Part shown: in pieces, positions 1-6,284 of the stretch
How positions within the stretch are numbered: the first letter of the stretch is position 1
Layout: each line of letters opens with the position of its first letter
Origin: Comamonas sp. BIGb0152
GTDB lineage: Bacteria > Pseudomonadota > Gammaproteobacteria > Burkholderiales > Burkholderiaceae_C
Direction of reading: 5' to 3'
NCBI RefSeq assembly: GCF_024809975.1
Contig: NZ_JANUDY010000014.1
Coordinates: 28,678 to 92,677, forward strand
DNA length: 64,000 nucleotides
Notes under the pieces: model-generated
Databases searched by the model: none
What the model was told of the DNA's origin: nothing
Seen by the model: only the letters and a program-made list of their open reading frames with translations
Position numbers and translations under genes: made by a program

Positions 1-581
1 AGCGGCAGGAGCAGCATGTCAAAGCCGGTGAAGAAGGCCAGCGCACCCTGGCCTTTTTTGCCGACCGGGTCGAGGGCAACCTGCTCGCTGCCCACCAGGA
101 AATTCAAAAGCTCGGCCTGCTCTACCCAGCCGGTGAGCTGGGCTTTGAGCAGGTTGAGCAAGCGGTGCTGAATGTTGCCCGCTACGACGTGTTCAAGCTC
201 TCGGACGCCGTGCTCTCCGGCCAGGTGCTGCGCACCGAGCGCATGCTCAACGGCCTGCAGGCCGAGGGCGAGGCCGAGGTGCTGGTGCACTGGGCGCTGG
301 CCGAAGACATCCGCGCGATGAAGCGGGTCAAGGATGCCCTGCGCAACGGCCGGCCCATGCCGATGGCCCTGCGCGAGAACCGGGTCTGGGGCAACAAGGA
401 GCGCCATTTTGAGCGCGTGCTGCCCCGCATCAGCGATGCCACCGTCGCCCGACTGCTGCACTCGGCCCATGCGGTCGATGGCATCGTCAAGGGCCTGAAG
501 GTGCCCGAATGGCCGGCCAATGGCTGGCAGGCGCTGCACCGCCTGGCCTTGCAAACCTGCAAGGCCTGCACCAGCCGCTAA
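1..581 (+). CDS. holA: DNA polymerase III delta subunit, C-terminal part (partial)
   Basis: This is the 3' end of holA, whose product is the clamp-loader subunit that opens the beta sliding clamp. The reading frame is already open at base 3 and ends with TAA at 579-581, giving about 192 residues. The helical C-terminal domain III is present, with runs such as LNVARYDVFKLSDAVLSG, then AEDIRAMKRVKDAL and ENRVWGNKERHFERVLPRI, which are characteristic of the HolA collar domain. The N-terminal AAA+-like domains lie outside the window. In Burkholderiales holA usually follows lptE and leuS, which would be to the left. Confidence 0.9.
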   Translation, partial: RQEQHVKAGEEGQRTLAFFADRVEGNLLAAHQEIQKLGLLYPAGELGFEQVEQAVLNVARYDVFKLSDAVLSGQVLRTERMLNGLQAEGEAEVLVHWALAEDIRAMKRVKDALRNGRPMPMALRENRVWGNKERHFERVLPRISDATVARLLHSAHAVDGIVKGLKVPEWPANGWQALHRLALQTCKACTSR

Positions 582-602
582 GAACCTGTTCAAAGGGCTC
601 TC

Positions 603-648
603 TGCAAAACTCCCGGCCTTGGTCTGTGCACGCGGTCTCGGGCGATCC
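603..648. repeat. dispersed intergenic repeat, copy 1
   Basis: About 46 bases starting TGCAAAACTCCC and ending CGGGCGATCC. They match a second intergenic copy at 22847-22890 with a few substitutions and a 2-base gap. This copy lies between holA and the VOC gene. It encodes no plausible protein and looks like a short dispersed intergenic element. Two copies in one window is the only evidence. Confidence 0.5.
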
Positions 649-708
649 ACAAGCGCTGCATGGCCAGCGGGTGCGGTCTCAGAATCTTTTCTAAAAAAGG
701 CGCTCACC

Positions 709-1113
709 ATGCAAGCACTGCAGTTTGGCTACACCATCGTCTATGTGCCCGATGTCGCGGCATCGCTGGCTTTTTTCTCGCAGGCCTTTGGCATCGCCAC
801 CCGTTTTCTGCACCCCTCGGGCAGCTACGGTGAGCTGGACACCGGCGCCACCACCCTGGCCTTTGCCGACCATGCGCTGGGCCATGCCAACTTCAGCGGC
901 GGCCATGTGGCCGCGTCCGAATCGGCCCAGCCGCTGGGGGTAGAGATTGCGCTGGTCAGCAGCGATGTGGCCCTGGCCTATGCCAGCGCGTTGGCGGCCG
1001 GCGCTACGGCGCTCGCCGCACCCACCACCAAGCCCTGGGGCCAGGTGGTGGCCTATGTGCGCTGCCCGGATGGCACGCTGGTGGAACTCTGCTCACCAGT
1101 GGCCGGCGCCTAG
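709..1113 (+). CDS. VOC (glyoxalase/bleomycin-resistance fold) family protein
   Basis: A 134-residue protein of the vicinal-oxygen-chelate superfamily. The first beta-alpha-beta unit is MQALQFGYTIVYVPDVAASL followed by AFFSQAFG. The protein ends with the typical CPDGTLVEL segment that closes these domains. Members are metal enzymes (glyoxalases, ring-cleaving dioxygenases, antibiotic-resistance proteins) or binding proteins, and the substrate cannot be told here. I chose the ATG at 709 because VOC homology begins exactly there, although the frame is open upstream. Its stop overlaps by four bases the end of the convergent gene at 1110-1751. Confidence 0.85.
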   Translation: MQALQFGYTIVYVPDVAASLAFFSQAFGIATRFLHPSGSYGELDTGATTLAFADHALGHANFSGGHVAASESAQPLGVEIALVSSDVALAYASALAAGATALAAPTTKPWGQVVAYVRCPDGTLVELCSPVAGA

Positions 1114-1751
1114 CTTATCGCCTTCACCAGCGGCTGCGCATCAAACATCGTGCGCCGCGTGTTGGTGAAATGGGGCCGCACGCGCGCGCTCCAGTCTGTA
1201 CCCCGCACCGCCAACCAGGCCGGGCAGCCCATTACCTCGGCATTCACCAGGTCATAGCAGGCCAAGGACAGCGGGCCGTGGTCCAGGTTCAGGTAGCGAA
1301 AGGCCTGGGCGGTGCCAGCCACGGCGGCCAGGCCGGGCAGATGCTCCTGGTCATACCAGGCAAACAGGTCGTCCTGCCAACCCGCTTCGGGGTCCATCTC
1401 CACAGCGTAGTGCACGGGCGTGGCCTCGCCGTTGGACGGACCGATACAGTGCATCACCAGCTGCAGGCGTGATAGTTCGCAAGCCGCCAGGCCGGCCATG
1501 CCCGCGCCCTGCAAACGGCGCTCGGCCTGCGCCGTTTGCTCGGCGCTCAACGGCTGCGGGCTGCCGAGCTGGAAGTACAGATAAGCCACGCCCTGCGGCT
1601 GCTGGGCGACTCGCACCAGGCGCAGGTCAAGGTGCAAGACAGCAAAGTCCTGGCGCAGCAGCGCCAACGCGGCCTGCGCCAGCGCAGTGCCGGTTTCATG
1701 CGCCGCTGGCGTGCAGCGCAGCAGCAGGCTGTCGATAAGCAGTGTCGGCAT
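1110..1751 (-). CDS. small dimeric alpha/beta-barrel-like protein, last gene of catabolic operon
   Basis: A 213-residue protein that I do not recognise by name. The segment FAWYDQEHLPGLAAVAG followed by FRYL, and a second repeat-like half, resemble ferredoxin-like dimeric alpha/beta-barrel proteins of the EthD/DUF4286 type, in which W/YxxEHLP is characteristic. Its ATG overlaps the stop of the carboxymuconolactone-decarboxylase-like gene by one base (TGATG on the minus strand), so the two are probably translationally coupled. No signal peptide is seen, so it is probably cytoplasmic. By context it may act on a product of the same catabolic pathway, but this is inference. Confidence 0.6.
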   Translation of the reverse strand: MPTLLIDSLLLRCTPAAHETGTALAQAALALLRQDFAVLHLDLRLVRVAQQPQGVAYLYFQLGSPQPLSAEQTAQAERRLQGAGMAGLAACELSRLQLVMHCIGPSNGEATPVHYAVEMDPEAGWQDDLFAWYDQEHLPGLAAVAGTAQAFRYLNLDHGPLSLACYDLVNAEVMGCPAWLAVRGTDWSARVRPHFTNTRRTMFDAQPLVKAIS

Positions 1752-2269
1752 CAGTGGCCAATCTCAAAAGCGTTCAAGAAGCGCGACACCATGTTGTAGG
1801 CGCCAATGGTGGCAAACAGCTCCACCTGTTCTTGCGCATTGAAGCGGGCGGCCACCTGTGCAAACAGCGGCTCGGGCACCTGCAGATCGCGGGTGAGCGC
1901 ATCGGTGACCGCAATGGCCAGCTGCTGCAGCGCATCCCATGCCGGGCTGGCAGTGCTGCGGGTATCGCGCGTCGCATCAATCGCGGCCTGCGACACACCG
2001 GCTTTGAGCGCATGGGGCACATGGGCATCGAACTCATACGCAGCCTGGTTGAGCATGGCCACCCGCAAGATGACCAGCTCGCGCAGCCCCGCATCGATGC
2101 TGCTGTAGTTGCGCACGGCGGACAGCATCTGCTCCCAGCCTTTGGCAATGGCGGGGCTGTGCAGCAACACCTGGTAGAGCGGCGAGATGCGGCCGCGCTC
2201 GGCGCGTATCTGTTGCTCCAACTCCGCCAGCGCACTGCGGGTGCCTGGCTCAATCGCTTCAATGCGCAT
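1751..2269 (-). CDS. carboxymuconolactone decarboxylase-like (AhpD fold) protein
   Basis: 172 residues, all-helical CMD/AhpD-type fold. The core run LRELVILRVAMLNQAAYEFDAH (about residues 63-84) corresponds to the family segment that carries CxxC in AhpD peroxidases. Here the cysteines are absent and YEFDAHVPHA takes their place, as in lactone-decarboxylase-type or uncharacterised CMD members. It is therefore unlikely to be a disulfide reductase. It lies 15 bases after the Bug receptor gene and overlaps the next gene, so it belongs to the operon 5039-1110. The substrate is not deducible. Confidence 0.8.
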   Translation of the reverse strand: MRIEAIEPGTRSALAELEQQIRAERGRISPLYQVLLHSPAIAKGWEQMLSAVRNYSSIDAGLRELVILRVAMLNQAAYEFDAHVPHALKAGVSQAAIDATRDTRSTASPAWDALQQLAIAVTDALTRDLQVPEPLFAQVAARFNAQEQVELFATIGAYNMVSRFLNAFEIGH

Positions 2270-2284
2270 GGCAGTCTTTCAATC

Positions 2285-3271
2285 TCAATCGGGGGTGATG
2301 CGGTTGCGGCGGATGATGGCGGTCCACTTGTCGGTATCGGCCGCCAGCTGCTGGGCCAGGGCCTCAGGGCTGGATCCCACCACCTCGGCACCCGAGGCCT
2401 CGATCTTGCGCTGCACATCGGGCGCATGCAAGGCCGCATGGATGGCGCGGCTCAAAGCGGCGGCCACCGGGGCGCTGGTGCCCTTGGGCGCAAACACGGC
2501 GTACCAGTTGTTCGAGTCCACACCTTTGTAGCCCAGCTCGTCAAAGGTCGGCACGTTCGGGTAGCGGGCGCTGCGCTTGGCAGCGGCAATGCCCACGGGC
2601 CGGAACTTGCCACTGTCGATGGCGCCCACCAGGCCGGGAATATCACCAAAGAAGCCATCGACATGGCCGGCCATCAGGTCGGTAATGGCGGGGGCCGCGC
2701 CCTTGTAGGGCACATGCATCAAATTGAGGCCAGCCGATTCATTGAGCTGGATGGCTGCCAGGTGCGGCACGCTGCCGGTGCCCGACGAGGCCATGGTCAT
2801 CGGCTTGTCCTTGCGCTGGCTGGCGGCCTGCACAAAGTCTTTGGCGTCCTTGAAGCTGGTCTGCGCGTTGACCACCATGATCTCCACGTTGTTGACCACC
2901 AGCGACACGGGCACCAGGTCGCTGGTGGGCTTGTAGTTCAGCTTGGGGTAGAGGGCGGGGTTGATGGCCACCGCGCCCACGCTGGTGAGCCACAGGGTCT
3001 TGCCATCGGGTGCGGAGCGGATCACGCTGTCAGCGGCAATCGCGCCATTGGCTCCCGGCTTGTTTTCCACAATCACCGGGTGGCCCAATTCCTTGGCCAG
3101 CTGCTGCGACATGCTGCGCGCAATAAAGTCCACCGGCCCCCCGGGCGGAAAAGCCACCAGCAGGCGCGTCATCTCGCTTTGCGCCATGGCGCTGCTGGCG
3201 CAACCCAGCGCGGTGCCCAGCACGGCAGCGTGCAGCCACTGGCGGGCTGCGGGAAAGGCTTGGAATCTCAT
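2285..3271 (-). CDS. Bug family (TctC-like) periplasmic solute-binding protein
   Basis: A secreted receptor of the tripartite tricarboxylate transporter family, 328 residues. The signal peptide starts MRFQAFPAARQWLHAAVLG and ends at AMA/Q. The mature part opens with the family signature LLVAFPPGGPVDFIARSM and contains VIVENKPGANG and MHVPYKGAAPAITDL. I chose the ATG at 3271 because AGGAG lies 8 bases upstream, not the in-frame ATG at 3286. No TctA/TctB membrane genes are nearby. These receptors are massively duplicated in Comamonadaceae and bind carboxylates or aromatic acids. Here it probably captures the substrate of the surrounding operon. Confidence 0.93.
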   Translation of the reverse strand: MRFQAFPAARQWLHAAVLGTALGCASSAMAQSEMTRLLVAFPPGGPVDFIARSMSQQLAKELGHPVIVENKPGANGAIAADSVIRSAPDGKTLWLTSVGAVAINPALYPKLNYKPTSDLVPVSLVVNNVEIMVVNAQTSFKDAKDFVQAASQRKDKPMTMASSGTGSVPHLAAIQLNESAGLNLMHVPYKGAAPAITDLMAGHVDGFFGDIPGLVGAIDSGKFRPVGIAAAKRSARYPNVPTFDELGYKGVDSNNWYAVFAPKGTSAPVAAALSRAIHAALHAPDVQRKIEASGAEVVGSSPEALAQQLAADTDKWTAIIRRNRITPD

Positions 3272-3296
3272 CGTTGTCTCCTTCAATAATCTTGCT

Positions 3297-4130
3297 TTAT
3301 CCGCAGCGCACGGTCATACCGCCGTCCACCACAATCTCGGTGCCCGTCACAAAGCGTGATTCATCACAGGCCAAAAACAGCGCCGCGTTGGCGGTGTCGC
3401 GCCCATCGCCCATAAAGGGCAGCGGAATACGCGCCTGGCGCTGGGCCAGCAGGGCCTCGACATCGCCACCGGCGCGCTGGCCGGCCAGACGGGTCTCCAC
3501 CATGGGCGTGTGCAACTGGCCGGGCACGACGGTGTTCACGCGGATGCTGTGCGGCGCATACTGCACGGCCAGCACCTTGGAGAACTGGATCACCGCGGCC
3601 TTGCTCGATGCATAAGCAATCTGCGCCGCACCGGTCCAGCGCATGCCCGAGGTCGATGAGATATTCACGATGCTGCCGGCTCCCTGCGCCTGCATCAGCG
3701 GCAGCACCGCCTTGCAGCACAGAAACACGCTTTTGAGGTTGTAGTCCAGCTGGGCATCCCAGACCGCTTCGTCCATCTCGACCGGCCCGCCTTTGGCCGA
3801 GCCGCCCACGTTGTTGACCAGCACATCGATGCGTCCGAGCGCCGTCTGGCAGGCCTGCACCGATGCCGCGATCGAGGCCGCATCCATCACATCGCAATGG
3901 CCCGCCACAAACTGGCCGCCCGCGCTGCGGATACTGGCTTCGGTCTCGCGCAGTGCGTCGGCATTGCGGTCCACGCCAAACACCAGCGCGCCTTCCTGCG
4001 CAAAGCGGATCGCCGTCGCGCGGCCATTGCCCCAGCCCGCGCCAGCCGCCCCGGCACCGGTGATATAGACCACCTTGCCGGCCAGCCGGCCATGCGGGTT
4101 GACGGGGGTGTTGGCATCAAAAATCGCCAT
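3297..4130 (-). CDS. short-chain dehydrogenase/reductase (SDR)
   Basis: A 277-residue NAD(P)-dependent oxidoreductase. The Rossmann motif is an expanded glycine-rich loop, TGAGAAGAGWGNGRA (about residues 25-39), longer than the usual TGxxxGxG. The NNVGG strand motif (about 111) and the catalytic YASSK (about 170-174) with preceding NISSTSG are in place. The C-terminal VDGGMTVR is typical of classical SDRs. AAGGA lies upstream of the ATG. It is 21 bases after the amidohydrolase gene and 25 before the Bug gene, so co-transcribed. Probably it oxidises or reduces a hydroxy-acid or cyclic alcohol of the pathway (inference). Confidence 0.92.
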   Translation of the reverse strand: MAIFDANTPVNPHGRLAGKVVYITGAGAAGAGWGNGRATAIRFAQEGALVFGVDRNADALRETEASIRSAGGQFVAGHCDVMDAASIAASVQACQTALGRIDVLVNNVGGSAKGGPVEMDEAVWDAQLDYNLKSVFLCCKAVLPLMQAQGAGSIVNISSTSGMRWTGAAQIAYASSKAAVIQFSKVLAVQYAPHSIRVNTVVPGQLHTPMVETRLAGQRAGGDVEALLAQRQARIPLPFMGDGRDTANAALFLACDESRFVTGTEIVVDGGMTVRCG

Positions 4131-4151
4131 GCTTTTTTCCTTGCGAATGTC

Positions 4152-5039
4152 TCAGGCTGGGAAGCGGTACAGGCGCTGGGGGTTGTCCACCAGCAGGGCC
4201 TGCAGATGCGCCGGGTTGGGGCTGAACTGCGCCAGCGCATCGACCAGCACACCGTCGTCAGGGATGTGCGTGTGGTTGGGGTGCGGCCAGTCGCTGCCCC
4301 AGAGCACCCGGTCCGGCACATGGGCCACCAGCTCCTGCGCACGCGCGATGCCGTGCAGGTAAGGCGGGGTCGCATCGATGCGGTCGATACCGCTGACCTT
4401 GACGTAGAACAGCGGCTGCTCCAGAAGCCGCAACAGCGCCTGAAAATCTGCGCCTTCGCTGCCCAGCGTGGCATCGACACGGCCCATATGGTCGATCACC
4501 ACCGGGCAGGCCGATTGCGGCAGCACAGGGCCCAGGCTGTGGATCAGCGCGCTTTCAAAATGGATCTGCAGGTGCATGCCCAGGTCGGCCAGCATCGGGG
4601 TCAGGACCACCACGTCTTCGACCGAGGCGCCGGTGTTCAGGTGCTTCATAAAGTTAAAGCGGATCGCCCGAAAGCCCGCTGCCGCCAGGCGCTGCAGCTC
4701 GGCACGCGTTACCGACAGCGGCACCAGGGCCACGCCCAGGTAGTGGCCGCCGCCGTGCGCAATCGCATCCTCGACCACGCGGTTGTCATAGCCATGGCAG
4801 GCCGATTGCACGATCACGCAGCGGCTGATGCCCAAGTGGCGGTGCAGCGCAAACAAGGTCTCCTTGCCGGCATCGGCGGGGGTGAAGCTGCGCGGCTCCG
4901 CATAGGGGAAGGCATTCACCGGGCCAAACACATGCACATGGCTATCGCAGCTGCCAGCGGGCAGCACCAGGCTGGGCTTGGAGGGCGCCCGCATATAGGT
5001 CTGTACGGGTTGCTGGAGGTGGGGGGTCGGGGCGTTCAT
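4152..5039 (-). CDS. amidohydrolase-2 family hydrolase (2-pyrone-4,6-dicarboxylate lactonase-like)
   Basis: 295 residues, TIM-barrel metal-dependent hydrolase. The N-terminal metal motif is DSHVHVFGP (about 32-40). IDHMGRVDA in the middle and LWGSDWPHPNHTH near the C-terminus carry the other active-site residues of the LigI/PDC-hydrolase group (COG3618). This group opens lactone rings in meta-cleavage routes of protocatechuate and gallate, so a lactone or pyrone substrate is likely but not proven. It is the promoter-proximal gene of the operon, divergent from the LysR regulator at 5133. Confidence 0.85.
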   Translation of the reverse strand: MNAPTPHLQQPVQTYMRAPSKPSLVLPAGSCDSHVHVFGPVNAFPYAEPRSFTPADAGKETLFALHRHLGISRCVIVQSACHGYDNRVVEDAIAHGGGHYLGVALVPLSVTRAELQRLAAAGFRAIRFNFMKHLNTGASVEDVVVLTPMLADLGMHLQIHFESALIHSLGPVLPQSACPVVIDHMGRVDATLGSEGADFQALLRLLEQPLFYVKVSGIDRIDATPPYLHGIARAQELVAHVPDRVLWGSDWPHPNHTHIPDDGVLVDALAQFSPNPAHLQALLVDNPQRLYRFPA

Positions 5040-5092
5040 GCAAGGCCATCAAAGAGTCGTCTTGAGCGCATTGTGAAACTGCCAGTTTTTTA

Positions 5093-5130
5093 ATCACCTA
5101 TAAAATCCCAATATCAGATATAGAGGTGAT
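5093..5130. promoter_or_regulatory. inverted repeats in the LysR/catabolic operon divergent promoter
   Basis: An imperfect inverted repeat, ATCACCTATA at 5093-5102 and TATAGAGGTGAT at 5119-5130, encloses a perfect 11-base palindrome, ATATCAGATAT, at 5111-5121. The palindrome lies between the two divergent genes and overlaps the regulator's ribosome-binding site (GAGGTG 5123-5128). This is where a LysR-type protein would bind to control both directions. Binding itself is inferred. Confidence 0.5.
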
Positions 5131-5132
5131 GC

Positions 5133-6020
5133 ATGGATTTTGTGCGTTTGCAGTACTTCATGGCCGTGGCCCAGGCCCAGAGCTACAGCAAGGCCGCCGC
5201 CGCCCTCAGCCTGACCCAGCCCACCTTGAGCCGCCAGGTGCAACTGCTGGAGGCCGAGCTGGGCCAGCCGCTGCTGGAGCGCCATGGCCGGGGCGTGCGC
5301 TTAACCGAATCGGGCAAGGCCATGCTGGCCCATGGGCGCAGCATCAGCGCGGCCGTCGATGCCGCCAAGGCTGACATGGCCGAGCGCCTGCAAAGCCCGC
5401 GCGGCAAGGTGCGCCTGGGTTTGCCGCCTTTGGTGGCCAGCCTGGTCACGCCTGATGTGGTGCAGCAGTTTTTGCAGGCCTGCCCGGATGCCTCGATCAT
5501 TGTCGAAGAGAGCCTGAGCATTCGGTTGCGCGAATGGCTGCTGGCCGACCGGCTCGATGTGGCCGTGCTGTTTGACCCCAGCCACACCGCCCAGCTGTTG
5601 ACCGAGCCACTGGCACGCGAGCCCCTGGTGCTGATCAGCACCCGCCCCTTGCCCGAGCGGGTGAAGGTCGCCCAGCTGGTGGACTACCCGCTGGTGCTGC
5701 CCAGCCGCCCCCAGGCGCTGCGCATGATTTTTGACGACGCGGTGGAGGACCAGCAGCTGCCGCTGCGCATCGTCGCCGAGGTCGATTCGATCAAGATGGT
5801 GCTGTCCTTGGTGGCCCGTAATGTGGGCTGCTCGGTCGTGCCCGCCAGCGCCGTCAAAACCTGGCCGGGCAGCGCGCCGGTATACACCGCCCAGGTCAGC
5901 CACCCGGTGATCCGCAACCGCATCGTGCTGGCCACACCGGCAGCGCGGCCGCACAACCGCCTGGTCAAGGCCGTGCACGGCATTCTGAAGCCGCTGATGA
6001 AGCAGCATTTCAGCGCTTAA
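5133..6020 (+). CDS. LysR family transcriptional regulator of the 5039-1110 operon
   Basis: 295 residues. The N-terminal winged HTH starts MDFVRLQYFMAVAQ, with the recognition region SLTQPTLSRQVQLLE. The C-terminal periplasmic-binding-protein-like effector domain includes GLPPLVASLVTPDVV and ends in the usual C-terminal helices. It is divergent from the amidohydrolase-SDR-Bug-CMD operon, with 93 bases between start codons, the classical arrangement for a LysR activator answering to a pathway intermediate. GAGGTG upstream supports the ATG at 5133. The effector is unknown. Confidence 0.93.
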   Translation: MDFVRLQYFMAVAQAQSYSKAAAALSLTQPTLSRQVQLLEAELGQPLLERHGRGVRLTESGKAMLAHGRSISAAVDAAKADMAERLQSPRGKVRLGLPPLVASLVTPDVVQQFLQACPDASIIVEESLSIRLREWLLADRLDVAVLFDPSHTAQLLTEPLAREPLVLISTRPLPERVKVAQLVDYPLVLPSRPQALRMIFDDAVEDQQLPLRIVAEVDSIKMVLSLVARNVGCSVVPASAVKTWPGSAPVYTAQVSHPVIRNRIVLATPAARPHNRLVKAVHGILKPLMKQHFSA

Positions 6021-6087
6021 ATCTTCGCCGTTTCCGCGCCCTTCACACCTGCATTTGCGCCCGCAAGAGGCGACTCAGCGGCTATTT

Positions 6088-6161
6088 ATTTCAGAAATTA
6101 TTGAAATGTCCGGTACACATCAGGCAGCGATGGACTTTATTTCTCACCACAATGGACATTT
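6088..6161. promoter_or_regulatory. AT-rich region with inverted repeats upstream of the quinoprotein gene
   Basis: This AT-rich stretch contrasts with the surrounding DNA. It holds ATTTCA/TGAAAT arms at 6088-6093 and 6102-6107, and AAATGTCC (6104-6111) facing GGACATTT (6154-6161). TTTCTCAC also occurs twice between about 6139 and 6170. It is probably the promoter/operator of the dehydrogenase gene at 6285, but no convincing -35/-10 pair was singled out. Confidence 0.4.
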
Positions 6162-6202
6162 TTTCTCACACAAGACAAGGTCTGTAGCAGTGACTGCTTC
6201 GG

Positions 6203-6244
6203 GCCCTCTGCACAACGCCCCATCCTGGGCCTTGTGCAGAGGGC
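6203..6244 (+). promoter_or_regulatory. strong hairpin in the presumed 5' leader of the quinoprotein dehydrogenase
   Basis: Perfect 13-base arms, GCCCTCTGCACAA (6203-6215) and TTGTGCAGAGGGC (6232-6244), with GCCC/GGGC pairing inside the loop. It ends 40 bases before the ATG at 6285. There is no U-run after it, so it is not a classic terminator on this strand. It could be a transcript-stability or attenuation element, or the terminator remnant of another unit. Confidence 0.5.
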
Positions 6245-6284
6245 TCCTGCGCCTGCCAGGCCCAAGACAGATTCGAGGATCGAT

